Origin: Alisma plantago-aquatica
Lineage: Eukaryota; Streptophyta; Magnoliopsida; Alismatales; Alismataceae
Assembly (NCBI GenBank): GCA_963693085.1
Contig: OY856409.1
Location: forward strand, 663,181,591-663,245,590
Direction: 5' to 3'
DNA: 64,000 bases
Below the pieces are notes generated by a model, which had not been told where the DNA came from, ran no database searches, and saw nothing but the letters and a program-made list of their open reading frames with translations. This document shows, piece by piece, positions 1 through 11,148 of the stretch; positions within the stretch are counted from its first letter, which is position 1; every line of letters begins with the position of its first letter. Both the position numbers and the translations under genes were made by a program.

Positions 1-709
1 TCCAGCTGTATATAGGCTGTATGCTGCGAATTAAACTATTTATCTTTTTTTAATGTATTAGTATGTAATCAAACCATTTACATTGTTAACTTGTGGTTTT
101 TAGTTCTTGTTTTATTTTCTCTTTTGTGTGGTCAACGGCTTGAAATGGTGACTTGTAAGATTTATATTGAATCTCCTAATACAATGCTACTTGTAAACTA
201 ATTAATTATCTGAGATAACCTTGCAACGTAGCTTGGCCAATGTCTTTGTACTTGAGATTAACTACAGACTGTTAGATTCATTGCTTTTTGCTAAGCCTTT
301 TCTATCAATGAGTAGAACTCTAATTCATTATGAAACTGAGTCATACTAAGTTCTTATGAAATATTAATGAGTACAATTTGTTCCCCATTCATTTAGAGTT
401 TGTCTGGACAAACCATATAATTAGCCTTAAACCACCTTGGAGCCTTGTTTGTGATCAACAGTTCTAATGATAGGAGTCAAAGCCATATATGGCTCTGTGG
501 ACTTTCACACCAACCTTTTCTCCTACAATTCAATAATTTCCTTATATGGTTCAAAAAGATATGTAATGCTTTACCCATTCAACATCCTTGATACATCTCA
601 TCATGCTTTTCATAACTGTTAAGATGGGTGTCTAGTATGGTGAAACTGAACTGGATATAAATATGAAGCAAATATTAGGCAAGAGGGGTTATTTTTTTAT
701 TTGTACAAT
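1..709. other. AT-rich non-coding DNA, no gene seen
   Basis: No convincing coding frame, RNA gene or transposon end is visible. It flanks Copia-A. If the receptor-kinase gene at 25945-28222 continues leftwards, this stretch would lie inside its intron, but nothing in the sequence itself shows that. Confidence 0.5.
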
Positions 710-714
710 GAAAA

Positions 715-892
715 TTTTAGTATATATGTTTTATACTTTATGTTTTATTGTGTGCTTTAGACTTGCATTGTCTTTATCTTTTCTTTTATCCAATATTGCC
801 TAACTTTGTGTTTCACTTGCTCTCTTGTCCTATAAAAGAGAGTCCATTGTATTAGTTTTGGACACATCAAATAAAGGTTTTTCTATTCTATA
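715..892 (+). repeat. Copia-A 5' LTR
   Basis: It matches 5693-5865. It contains a TATA box (TATAAAAG, 831-838) and a polyadenylation-like AATAAA (870-875). Its ends are TTTTAG and CTATA rather than the canonical TG and CA, so the termini have mutated; they are fixed by the target duplication and the adjoining primer site. Confidence 0.9.
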
Positions 893-904
893 TGGTATCA
901 TATG
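893..904 (+). other. Copia-A primer-binding site, initiator-Met tRNA type
   Basis: TGGTATCATATG lies directly next to the LTR end. The first eight bases match the plant consensus TGGTATCAGAGC and the rest has diverged. Confidence 0.75.
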
Positions 905-1631
905 GTTAGGATCCACCCTGTCCTTTTCCCTCCCGAACCCTAATGTTACCCAACATATCCTAACCCCTGCCGCCACCCACCCCCACCCCCTCCTTTCCCA
1001 CAGCCCACCGCCACACACCCCCTTCCCCAGAGCCTGTCACCCACCGCCACCCCCCCTTTTTTCCCCAGTTGCCGCAACCACCTTCTCCTCACCCAGCCGA
1101 TGCCAGCCCCCCTCCCTCCACCCGCCGCCACACCACTACACCACCACCGCCACCTGCGGCTTCTGCCAACCCCCAAATATGTCGCTGCTACCCGGCCCAC
1201 CACCCATAGACGCCCCTCCTCTCCCCTCATATCCACCCCACTACTTCCTACCACCCTCCCCTCCACCATCTCATTTCTTTGTCTTCCCCGCTAAGCCTTC
1301 CTCCCCTCCCTTTCCTTCCTTTTTTGTGTCTAGACACTTTTTAAAATAGCACATTGAAGACATAAAAGGACCACCTTTATTGCCTGCCTACATCTCATGA
1401 TGGAGTAATTCTCTCCCCGTGATAGCGTAGGTCTTTCTTCTCTCTTCTGCTCCTATACGGGTTTCTCAAATCTGTTGTTGCTATTGCCCCTATGTGGGTT
1501 TCTTGGATCTCTTGATCCAGATCTACTTCTGCGCTCTGCTACCTATTTCGAGTTTCTTAGATCTAGCGCTCCAGATCTGTCTCCTCTGTTGTTGCTTCTT
1601 CATCTCTGTGCGCGTCATCACTCTGGATTCC
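905..1631 (+). other. Copia-A untranslated leader, pyrimidine-rich
   Basis: This lies between the primer site and the gag ATG. The first half (about 955-1330) is extremely C-rich and leaves long Pro/His-rich open frames that I regard as composition artefacts. The stretch around 1383-1460 (CATCTCATGATGGAGT, then GCGTAGGTCTTTCTTCTC) has a clear counterpart in the leader of Copia-C near 12970-13030, so part of the leader is conserved between the families. Confidence 0.65.
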
Positions 1632-2480
1632 ATGGCGACTACAGATCATCCTCGATCTTTGTGTGTGACGACCGTGAAACTCGATGGATTCAACTACAAC
1701 CTTTGGTCGGCATCGTTTGAGCTATATGTTAAAGCCCAAGGGCGATATTCTCATATTTCTTTTGATGCTCCTATCCTTCCTAATGCTATAACGGGTGAAA
1801 AAACCAAGCAGGCCTATGTGCGCTAAGGATGATTCCGGAGTTACGACGTGGATGGTTAGTAGTGTCGAACTAAAGATCAATCAATCTCTCCTTCGCCTGC
1901 AAAATGCCAAAGTTATATGGGATCAACTATCCCATGCGTATTCTCACCAGGAAAACCCGAAGAATGTCTTCGAAATCTTCAAGCTGGCGAAAAAGGAGTA
2001 TTGGACAGATGGATCTGTTGAAGACTACTACAATCAATGTTCGGCACTCTAGGATGAATATGAAGTATACCATCTCCTCTCTTCTGACATCAAAAAAGTT
2101 CAGCGGCAACGCAACTACCTTTAGTTAGTTCAGTTTTTGGCTGGCCTCCCATCATCTTTTTCTGGTGTGGTTGACCAGATCTTATCTAGTGATCAACGCC
2201 TTCCTTCCATGTCTTCTCTACCTGTTCCTTCTTATCACTTGGTTCTTATTATTTGCTTGTATGACTCGGGTCAAGGACGTGGACGTGGTCGCGGTCGCAG
2301 TCGTCGTGCTTCTGTTTTTTTTAACGCGGTCCTCATGTTGGCCCTGGATGAGGCCAACATCAACTTCCTACTGATAACCGCTTCTGCAACTTCTGTGGGC
2401 GCACGAACCACACTAAAGATCGGTTGCTGGAAAAAGCATGGTCAACCTGCCTGGGTGAACCAGGTCTCGGTCTGCTAAAA
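1632..2480 (+). pseudogene. Copia-A gag remnant
   Basis: The ATG at 1632 opens a frame with the Copia gag start (TTVKLDGFNYNLWS). A frameshift near 1810 moves the reading into DSGVTTWMVSSVELKI, then WDQLSHAYSHQENPKNVFEI. A stop at 2050-2052 and further shifts follow. The downstream segment LAGLPSSFSGVVDQILSSD and an Arg/Gly run (GRGRGRGRSRR) correspond to the end of gag. The zinc knuckle is only partly recognisable near 2390. Gag would form the virus-like particle in the cytoplasm; this copy cannot make it intact. Confidence 0.85.
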
Positions 2481-2559
2481 ATTCGACTGTTATGCCTCTA
2501 GTTCAACCCAGCCCACAGTTGACTAGATCCGCTCAGAGTTTGAGAAACTCCTTCAGGCT

Positions 2560-5500
2560 CGTCTCTTCTCGCCAACACCTACCCTAAAAGGAGGTTCTTC
2601 TGCTTTACTTGCGTCTCTTGCTACTTACAGTAAAAATAAATGGGTCATTGACTCAGTCGCATCTACTCACATTTCTGACTGCTCTGATCTATTTAATGAT
2701 TTATTTAAGACTACAAGGGTCCCTCCTGTAAATGTTGTTGATGGAACTTAGTATGTTGTCCATAGAGTTGGAGCTATATCTCTTTCTAGGAATTTGTCCT
2801 TAAGATCTATTTTATATGTTCCAAGATTTCCTCTTAATCTGCTATTAGTCAGCAAAACTGTAAAGAGCCTTCAGTGCTCAATCACTTTTGATCTTGATGG
2901 TTGTGTGTTTTAGGATGTCCGAACAAGGATGAGGATTTGTTCAGGCCATGAGGGACCTGACAAACTGTACTAGCTGGATGTATGGCATTCTGCTACAGCT
3001 CTACTATCTTCTTCTGTGACTAGTCTGCAATGGCACTATCGTCTGGGACACCCTTCTGCTATAAAGTTGCGATGTTTATGTCCTGATATTTCTGAGAAGC
3101 ATTTTTTTGTGAATCTTGCCAATTTGGCAAACAAACTCAGGCTGTTTTTTCTAAAAAGAAAGAAAGGATTCTAAAAAAAAAATCATATTGTTCATTATGA
3201 TGTTTGGGGTCTCTGTTCTGTTACTAGCTTGTTTGTCTTTCATTACTTTATTACCTTTATTGACGACTATTCGAAGGCAACTTGGTTGTTTCTTTTAAAG
3301 GATCGCACTACTACTTTGCAAACTATCACCACTTTTTTTACTGAGATCCAAACCCAATTCAAAACAACTATTAAAATCTTGAGAACTGATAATGCCTTAG
3401 AATTTATGCAATTTGTGGATCTGTTTTGTACTTCTCGGGATATTGTTCATCAAACTTCTTGTTCTTACACACCACAACAAAATGATGTGGCAGAAAGGAA
3501 GAATCGTCATCTTGAAATAGCACGCACTATTCTTCTTCATTATCATGTCCCTAAACATTTTTGGTCTGAGGCCATCTCTACTGTGTGTTACTTAATTAAC
3601 CATATACCTTCTTCTGTGTTGCATAATCGAGTTCTTATCTCTCTTCTATATCCTAATGCACCTTTGTTCTCTATTCCACTGCACATCTTTGGCAGTACTT
3701 GTTTTGTTAAGAATCTTCTCCCTGGGATATCTAAACTTGACCCCCGCTCCACTAAGTGTATCTTTCTGGGATATTCTCAAACTCAAAAAGGATATTGGTG
3801 CTATGATCATGTCAGCAGACAATGGTTTGTGAGCGTGGATGCTTTTTTAACACATGTCGCACTACTCTGACAAGGGGGCTGCTTTATCAAGCGTCATGTT
3901 GGATCCCACTCTGTTGTGTCACGTGGTCGAACATGATCACACTGAAGTAACTAAAGATCTTCCTCCTTTGAAGGTGTACAAGAGAAGACCCAAGGTTACA
4001 AATCCATCCCTGGCCCCTCAACAACCAATTCCTCCCTCGTCGGCAGATCATAACACCTCCCGAGTGATCTCTGATCTACATCTTCCTATTAGCAAAAGGA
4101 AGGGTGTTTGCTCCTGCACTGAGCATCCAATTAGTTATTTCTGCTCTACCGCCAATCTTGGTGCTAGCTTTGCTTCTTTTATTGTTGTTCTTTATGCTAT
4201 TTTTGTACCAAAGAATGATTCAAAAGCCCTTTAGCAACATGTCTGGCATCAAGTTATGAAAACTAAAATGATTGTCCTTCGAGATCACAAGACTTGGGAT
4301 CTTGTCGATCGTCCTAAAAATTGTCTGATTGTTGGTTGTCGTTGGATCTTTACTATCAAATATCAGCCAGATGGTTCTGTTGAACGGCTGAAGGCCCGAC
4401 TAGTAGCAGAAGGATTACTTAGAAACTTTTTCTCCTGTGACCCGACTCAATTCCGTAAGAGTACTTATCTCTGTTGTTGTAAATAAAGATTGCCCCCTTT
4501 ATCAATTTGATGTCAAAAATACTTTCTTGTATGGTGACTTGCACGAGGAAGTTTATATGGAGTAACCACCTAATTTTGTTAGTCAGGGGGGTGTTCCAAA
4601 GTCTGCAGACTCAGGAAGCAATATATGGCCTAAAACAAAGCCCACGAGCATGGTTTGATAAATTAAGCCAGATACTTTTCAAGTTTGAATTTTGATGCTC
4701 ACATTCTGATCATTCTGTTTTTATTTAAAAAATCAGCTCTGGGCTTGTTGTGCATATTGTGTATGTGGACAATATCATTCTTTCCGATAATGATTCTGAA
4801 GATATTGCAGCTACTAAAAGATATCTAGAACAACACTTTATTACTAAAGATCTTAGTGAACGTAATTACTTCTTGGGAATTGAAGTTTCCAGATCGTCTT
4901 TTGGTGTCAATCTTTCACAACGCAAATATATTCTAGACCTTTTGACAGAAGCAGGTATGCTTGGTTCTAAACCTGCTAGCACTCCCCTGGATCCCAATAC
5001 CAATTGGGATGATGAATCTTCACCTCCCTACCTTGATAACCATCAATACGGACGGATGGTTGGTAAGCTTATATATCTTATTGTTACTAGAGTTGATATT
5101 ATTGTTGCTACTAGACTTGTCATTAGGTATCTGGATAAACCTCGACAATGTCATTGGGATGTTGTTTGTTATATCCTTAACTATCTGAAAACTTCTTCAG
5201 GGAAAGGATTGCTATATCGCATGCATGGGCACTGCAAACTTACTGGGTATTCTAACTATACATCTTGTTATTGCACTTTTGTTGAAGGCAATCTGGTGAC
5301 ATGGCGCAGTAAAGAGCAGACCGTGGTTGCTCGGTCTAGTGCGAAGGAAGAATACAGAGCTATGGCTCATACTACTTGTGAATTTATGTGGATCCAAGGA
5401 CTTCTCAAGGGATTTGACATCTCTGATTCTGATGCTATTCCTATGCAGTGTAACAATAAAGTCTCCATTTTTATTGCCAACAATCGCACATTCCATGAGC

Positions 5501-5685
5501 ACACAAAGCATATTGAGGTGGATTGCCACTTTGTTCGTGAATGTGTTCTCTCTGGACGCGTCTGCACTCCTTATCTACAGACTGAGGATCAAATTGTTGG
5601 CATCTTCACCAAGATACTTCCCAAGACTCGCTTTGCTTCACTGGTTGACAAGTTTGGCATGTTTGATATCTATGCTCCAGCGTGA
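2560..5685 (+). pseudogene. Copia-A pol remnant (protease-integrase-RT-RNase H)
   Basis: Domains follow Copia order. The protease motif reads WVIDSVASTH near 2641-2670, with the active-site Gly of D-S-G-A replaced by Val. Then come the pre-integrase HYRLGHPS region (about 3027), an integrase core with RTDNALEF and AERKNRH (3229-3870), RT from about 4256, and RT to RNase H in 4750-5685. The RT catalytic box is YVDN (4762-4773) instead of YVDD. In RNase H, GYSNYTSCYCTF lacks about 15 residues that Copia-C has (the D-Y-A-G-S-K-x-D-R-K-S block). Stops and frameshifts are frequent. The closing TGA adjoins the polypurine tract. The copy is inactive. Confidence 0.9.
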
Positions 5686-5692
5686 GGGGAAG

Positions 5693-5865
5693 TATTAGTA
5701 TATATATTTAATGTTTTACGTTTTATTGTGTGCTTTAGACTTGTCTTGTCTTTAGCTTTTCTTTTATCCTATATCGCCTAACTCTGTGACTTACTCTCTC
5801 GTCTATAAAAGGGAGTCCATTGTATTAGTTTTGGACACATCAAATAAAGGTTTTTCTATTCTATA
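5693..5865 (+). repeat. Copia-A 3' LTR
   Basis: Homologous to 715-892, with TATAAAA at 5804-5810 and AATAAA at 5843-5848. It is preceded by the purine tract at 5682-5692 and followed by target duplication GAAAA at 5866-5870. Confidence 0.9.
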
Positions 5866-5870
5866 GAAAA

Positions 5871-7126
5871 GTCATTGGTTGGAACTACGAAGGCCCATTT
5901 CATGGATTGAAGCTTCCTACAATCACTCTCAACTCTTCTAGATGGAGTCTTTGCTATGTTATTACGTTTTGATTCAATAATTAAATCAGATCAAAGTGTA
6001 TCAGCGTTGGTGGTCTGTAGTTGTGACAATCATTTGGAGCAGGCACAAAGCTTCATGTCTCAGTGTAGATATAAACCATATTTCAATGTATATCACCACA
6101 AAAATATAGACACAAAAAGGTCATTGTAAAAGTTCAACGGTCACGATCAAAAATAGTAAAATCTGAAGACTCTAGAGATACTCCAATATAATAAATGGTC
6201 TTTTTGCTAATTATGGGACAGAATGAACACCTTTCAAATATCTAAACCTTCAGCATGGTGCATTATTAAGACTAATTCCATTTGATTCATCAATTTTCAA
6301 ATAAGTATCTAGTTTGTAGATAGAAACAAGTGATTTCAATACAAATATTGATGCGCGCTCCATATTTAAATTGCAATTTGAGAGGGCATGATTTTTCAAT
6401 CTCTATTTGGAAGAAGAAAAAAATGCAAATCAAGAACAGGAATTGGATGGGTTATTGACTTTATTTTTCAAGTTTCAAACTATATCACTCGAATACCTGG
6501 GCGCCTGAGGGCTCACCTTAGTAGTAATATTTAAGATATATAAAAGGGAGCTTAGGACGGTGCCTTCAATAGCTTTTCAAATTTTTGTTTGTGTTACAAA
6601 GCAGAGAACATGGCAGAAGAGGATAAAAGAGGAAAGAGGGCTTGCTCTAGGTTTAACATCTTCCAGTTAACAAGATGTAAATTATACAACATATTTGGAA
6701 GCAGGGGAAAACAGGAGGATCCAGTTATCAGATATTGAGCTTTAACAAAAAGAGAAAAAAAGTTGAATGAGGATGAAGCTGACTGAGTGTAATATTATAC
6801 ACCAGTCAATCTATACAGTTTGGCTTTCTGCTTCTGCTCAAACCAAACTGAAACATCAAACCATGTATAACTTTACTTTATTTTTAGTATATTTAGTTTT
6901 ATTGATTATTGTTTGGTTCAAATCAAAGTGAAACATTCGTTCAGTTTGATTTGAACTTGACCAACAAAAACCCGTAAAAAAATCTACGGACATATGGGGA
7001 AAAGCTCAAACGAAACCAATTTTTTATGTGGTTTTACTTTGAATTCTGAATTTGATCGAAACTCTGTACAACCCTAGATTATGATGGTTTTGGAGTCCAT
7101 ATAGTCACGACTCACATGTATTTAGG
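5871..7126. other. Non-coding AT-rich DNA with short repeats
   Basis: No gene is seen. About 6820-7080 has repeated TTTGGTTYRAA-like words on both strands, such as might remain from a degenerate MITE. A 27-bp imperfect palindrome with arms GACTG/CAGTC and GTGTA/TACAC lies at 6781-6807. Confidence 0.4.
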
Positions 7127-7402
7127 ACAAATTGTGATATGGCCAACTAAGATGGTATGGGCATGTGCAACAAAGACTGACTAGCGTGCCTATACGAAGC
7201 AATGTTATTGAGTTACACAATTAAAAGAAGAAGAGGCGGGCCTAATTAACCTGGGAAGAGCTTATAAAGAGAGATTTTGAATCTTTACATCTTGATCATA
7301 ATATGACCCATAATAGAACTCATTGGAAAAGAAGAATCCATGTGACGGACCCCAATATGGTTGGGATTGAGGGTTAGATGATGATAATGATGATGATGAT
7401 AG
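7127..7402 (+). mobile_element. 5'-truncated RTE LINE fragment
   Basis: This is a diverged copy of the last 270 or so bases of the full LINE at 21107-24450. Shared stretches include AGATGGTA, GGCATGTGCAAC (GACATGTGCAAC in the full copy), CCTATACGAAGC, GGAAGAGCTTATAAAGAGAG, AATATGACCCAT and GGTTGGGATTGAG. It ends in the same kind of tail, a run of ATG/ATGATA units (about 7376-7402). Truncation at the 5' end is the usual product of incomplete target-primed reverse transcription. I could not settle its target duplication. Confidence 0.88.
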
Positions 7403-7429
7403 AGTAGAAAAACAAAGAAAATGAGTTTA

Positions 7430-7710
7430 TTTGAAGTACCATGGCGTATCTATTACACTTCCATCCATTGGATGAGATATCAACGGTACTGTCAGTATAC
7501 CGACCGGTGTACCGATATCGACGCCATCGGTCATCGGTTTGAGCAAGTCTGCCGCTAGGATTGCAAATATCGATAAACCGGTGGACTTACTGGTAAAACC
7601 GCCCGATATCGGCGAATATCGGGGGTGCTGCATGCAAAAAGCCCCACTTAAGGGTGATACCGGCGGTATGCCGCCCCGACTTACCTTTTTTTGCAAACCT
7701 GCTGCCATCT
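7430..7710. repeat. CG-rich repeat of CCGATATCGG/CGGTACCG-like words
   Basis: Words such as ACCGATATCG, GATATCGGCGAATATCGG and CCGGTGTACCG recur here, in contrast with the AT-rich surroundings. It looks like the remains of a small repeat element. An open frame on the minus strand (7427-7708) seems to be a by-product of the composition. Origin unknown. Confidence 0.4.
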
Positions 7711-8606
7711 AGTTTATATCTATTTCATTAATAAAAATCTTTCACTAAAATGAAACACGAACACAAAGTGGTTTACTTCACAACTGAAAGGAACAAAGTG
7801 AAGAGAACGGAAATCGCAAGTCAAGGAGTGAGATAGGAGGAATAAAGGTGGATAGGGAATGTGTGAAGCAGAATGCTAGTATCAGGCTCCTATTTTTCAC
7901 TTCAGGATAAAGATTGCAAGTTCATCGCTTTTGTTCTCTTTGATGGGACATTGAAGTAACAATAACAAGGGAAGTGTAACAACTTCGAAGGGGCTTCATT
8001 AGGCATCAACTTGGGAATGGTGGCATGAGTGTTATCAAGATAGGATAATCATCCCACATCCAAAAAGGTTCAGTTCATGATTACTTGAACCCTAGGATGT
8101 AAATGGTCCATGAAAAACATATACATGACCACAACTAAAGATGATATATATTTGTTTTTATGTATATAAAATATTTATGTGAAAAATGTGATATAGATGT
8201 GTTGGTTTTTTAGGATACTTGACATTGCTATAAGATGCATCCGAACAAAGTACAAGTATGCATTATTTTTTTTTTAAGTCCAATTATTTTACTAGCATGC
8301 CTACTAGCTTATGTATGAGTTAATCGGCCAGAGACCGACCCATCTTTTAGAAAATCCAAGCCAACGAAACTTGAGTAAGAAGAGGTCATACCAATTCACT
8401 AGTTTTTCTAGCCAAATAGGACTAAACCATGACAATTACATTAGGCCCCCTATAAAAACCCATGACCTTTCTCTCTATATAGTGTAAAACAACAATGACA
8501 GCTAGAAACATAGCATCTCGTTCGTGGTTGGTGGCATTAACATGGTCCACCGCACAATTGGTAAAATCAAACCAAATGGCCCGCACTTAAGATGCTACCA
8601 TGGCGC
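7711..8606. other. Non-coding DNA, no gene seen
   Basis: AT-rich sequence without convincing coding or repeat structure. Confidence 0.4.
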
Positions 8607-9320
8607 TAAGAAGCACGGACACAACATGGACATGGGCACGGACATGGGATACGTTAATTTTCAAAAATATAGGCCACGGACACGGCGTTTGACACGGCAT
8701 ACATATATACATAGATTTTCATATACACATATACATATATATACACACATCACATGGATTAATACATATGACATCCATCTATCCAAATATGTAAAGTCAT
8801 AGCATGTGATTAAAAGAAGCAAACATAAAAGAAGGATAAAAGCAACCGAAAGTTTGCTTACGATATGAATGTAAACTTTATAATATGAAAATTGATGAAA
8901 CCGCTAAGATATTTACATTATGAACTAATAAATTATCTATGAGAATAAGTAATCTAAAATACATGTGCAACATGAAATCAAATAAGTGGACATGGAAGAT
9001 GATGAATTATAACAAAAAATTATGTCAAATTCTAGTCTTTATGATGAATTATGTCTATAAATAATGATGTATAGTAGATTATTATTTAATAACGAATAGT
9101 AGTAGGGGGAGGAGACATAATGGTAGTGTGTTGGAATAAGAAGACGGAGAGAGGAGACATATTCATACAGAGAATTGGCTTGGGCATGTCGTGTCAATAG
9201 CCTGTCTAAGCCGTGTCTATGTTGTGTCCATGACGTGTCCACATCCTGTCCAGGCTCTAAAAAAAAGTAGACACTTCCGAGTTGTATCCACTGTGTCCAG
9301 TCGTGTTCGTAGGCTTGGGC
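8607..9320. mobile_element. Fold-back (inverted-repeat) element with GACACGG arms
   Basis: The left end (about 8607-8700) has repeated ACGGACACAACATGGACATG and GACACGGCG words. The right end (about 9175-9320) carries the complement (GTGTCCATGACGTGTCC, GTATCCACTGTGTCCAG). Reverse-complementing the right end gives GACACAGTGGATACAAC and GGACACGTCATGGACACAAC, which align imperfectly with the left. The interior is AT-rich and non-coding. This fits a non-autonomous inverted-repeat transposon. Exact ends and target duplication are not settled, and the superfamily is unknown. Confidence 0.5.
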
Positions 9321-9471
9321 ACTACATGCTCACATTTGTAGTCACTCTGTGATAGCATTAGCCATGAATACTTATGTTGTTTAAATCTATAGATATTATT
9401 CAACCAAAGATTCATCAATTGACAAATTCCAAAAAAGGTATATTGCTAGAGCAATCAAAGTGAAACATAAT

Positions 9472-10046
9472 TGTTGAGGTGGCCGCCTGGGCACCACCTA
9501 GGCGTCACCCAAGGGGGCTCTGCTGAGCTTCACACTTAGCCACAAAGGCTTTTTGGGCGTCCGCCTGGGCCGACTGGGTGGCCGCCTAATCCACCTGGGC
9601 GACCTACAAGCCTGTTGGGCGACTGCTTAATTGGATACCGAGCTCCATTAATTTTTTTTTTTATGATATTTGTGTTGTGTGATATGTTTTTTCCTAAGTC
9701 AATATTAAGTATTTCAGCCCCTGAAGTGATAGTGAATCTGAAATATTAACGAACAATTAGGTATCTCTCGCAGCATTTTATTGATTCTAGTTTACCATAC
9801 TTATTGTTATCTATTTTTGATACTGAATTTGTCTCATTTACTTACTGTTATGGTGTCATTTTAATAAATTTAAGAGGGTTGGATAAGTAATACATACATA
9901 TATGCATAGTTATATACATAACATAGTATATAAATAATATATAAGTATATATTTATATATGTATAACAATGTATGTAAAAAACACAACGCCTAGGCGACT
10001 GCCTAGGCGTCCAGCTAGGGAGGACCACCTCCTGGCCGCCTCAAAA
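9472..10046. mobile_element. Fold-back element with GCCTAGGCG-type arms
   Basis: The left arm near 9475 reads TGAGGTGGCCGCCTGGGC followed by ACCACCTAGGCGTC. The right arm (about 9985-10042), reverse-complemented, reads TGAGGCGGCCAGGAGGTGG and later GGACGCCTAGGC. GC-rich arms around an AT-rich core (TATATA-rich, 9890-9970) suggest a small non-autonomous DNA transposon that can form a hairpin. No transposase is present and the ends are approximate. Confidence 0.5.
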
Positions 10047-10549
10047 ACTATGGAGTGAATATTTCAACAAGCTATTTACTATTATCAACTAGTGGCATAG
10101 AACTAATCCTATATAACTAGCAAAGCAACCTTAGTTGAAAGGAGATAATCCTCATTACTAGTAAAACAGCCTAGTGTCGCCTCGTATATGAACCTCATTA
10201 CTGTAGTTGAACCGGAGAGAAAGACTCAAGAGTCTTGTTGGGCATACCTTCAAATTTGCGTCTAATTACCTTGGCTACGTGTCACTAAACTCAATAGCTA
10301 CAACAAAAGGTAGACCACTATAATGTATGTTTCGTTGTTCCACTATTAGTAATAAAGCTATGAAGAAGCCATGTGAGCTAAAATGGAGCGTGGTCTAAGG
10401 AAAAATTTTGATGATTTTGTTTGTCATTGAAAGAAGTGTGGTCTAAGGAAAAATCATATCAAGGCATATGCCTTAAGGCAAGGCAGTTCTATATATGTTG
10501 TGGAGGGATGCTTGAGGTCTTCCATGAGGTGTGCCTCAAATTGAGTGTA
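10047..10549. other. Non-coding DNA flanking Copia-B
   Basis: No gene is seen. A short direct repeat GTGGTCTAAGGAAAAAT occurs near 10390 and 10437. Confidence 0.4.
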
Positions 10550-10554
10550 GTATT

Positions 10555-10687
10555 TGTTAATATGTTTTTATTTACTGTTCTGTTAATTTACCTTTCTAAT
10601 TGGACCTACATGTAATTGTTCCACTAATATATATATGAGGGTACACACATTGTGTAACCCTACGCTTCCCAAATCTGTTTTGTCTAA
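10555..10687 (+). repeat. Copia-B 5' LTR
   Basis: Starts TGTTAATA and ends TGTCTAA (CA in the 3' copy). It holds a TATATATATGAGGGTACACA promoter-like segment near 10627. The primer site follows immediately. Confidence 0.92.
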
Positions 10688-10699
10688 TGGTACCAGAAC
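10688..10699 (+). other. Copia-B primer-binding site
   Basis: TGGTACCAGAAC is a diverged form of the initiator-Met tRNA complement TGGTATCAGAGC, directly at the LTR edge. Confidence 0.8.
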
Positions 10700-11148
10700 A
10701 GGTTTAGATCCGGAGAGCCGTCTCTCCTTTCTCTTCCTCCCTCCCTCCCTTTCTCTCTCCCCCCACGCCCCGCCCCGCCCCGCCGGCCGGCCCCAGCGCC
10801 ACCGCCGCGTCGGGCGTTGCCGGCCGACGGGTCAGCCCCGGTCCGGGCGCTGCTGCCGGTGCTGCTCACCACCGTCTCCTTCCGTGGCGTGATCTGCTCG
10901 TAGTTGCACTTCGATCCGCCGGTTCCCGGACACTGGTATGAGGTTTCGTCTTCAGATATGCTTTCTGCCTTCCCGTGTAGGCCTGTGAGCCACCGGGTTT
11001 TCTACTGCGCCTCGGCGTAGCCAGTATGTAACTGGTCCGTCCAGTCATTCCACTGTGCCTACTGCCGCCTAGCTGAGGAACTAGGCGGTCGTGTTCTGCC
11101 TGTGCCTGCTTGTTCTTCTCACTGTCGGTGATTGGTGATCTGCCTGTC

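Larger units (their letters stand above)
715..5865 (+). mobile_element. Copia-A: old, inactive Ty1/copia retrotransposon
   Basis: Two related short LTRs (715-892 and 5693-5865) enclose gag, protease, integrase, reverse transcriptase and RNase H remnants in the Copia order. A 5-bp direct repeat GAAAA sits at 710-714 and 5866-5870, exactly outside the LTRs, which marks a single integration. The primer site starts TGGTATCA directly after the 5' LTR, and a purine tract (TGAGGGGAAG) precedes the 3' LTR. The LTRs differ at roughly 15 positions plus small indels, clearly more than those of Copia-B and Copia-C, so this is the oldest of the bounded Copias here. The short LTRs resemble those of the Ale/Retrofit lineage, but that lineage placement is inference. 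Confidence 0.93.

Noticed and set aside
825..1349. Long Pro/His-rich open frame in the Copia-A leader
   Set aside because: It starts within the LTR without an ATG and its composition simply follows the C-rich leader; no domain is present.
6781..6807. Palindrome with TAATATTA in the loop, resembling a geminivirus origin
   Set aside because: The ninth base differs from the conserved TAATATTAC, there is no Rep-like frame nearby, and AT-rich palindromes are common by chance.
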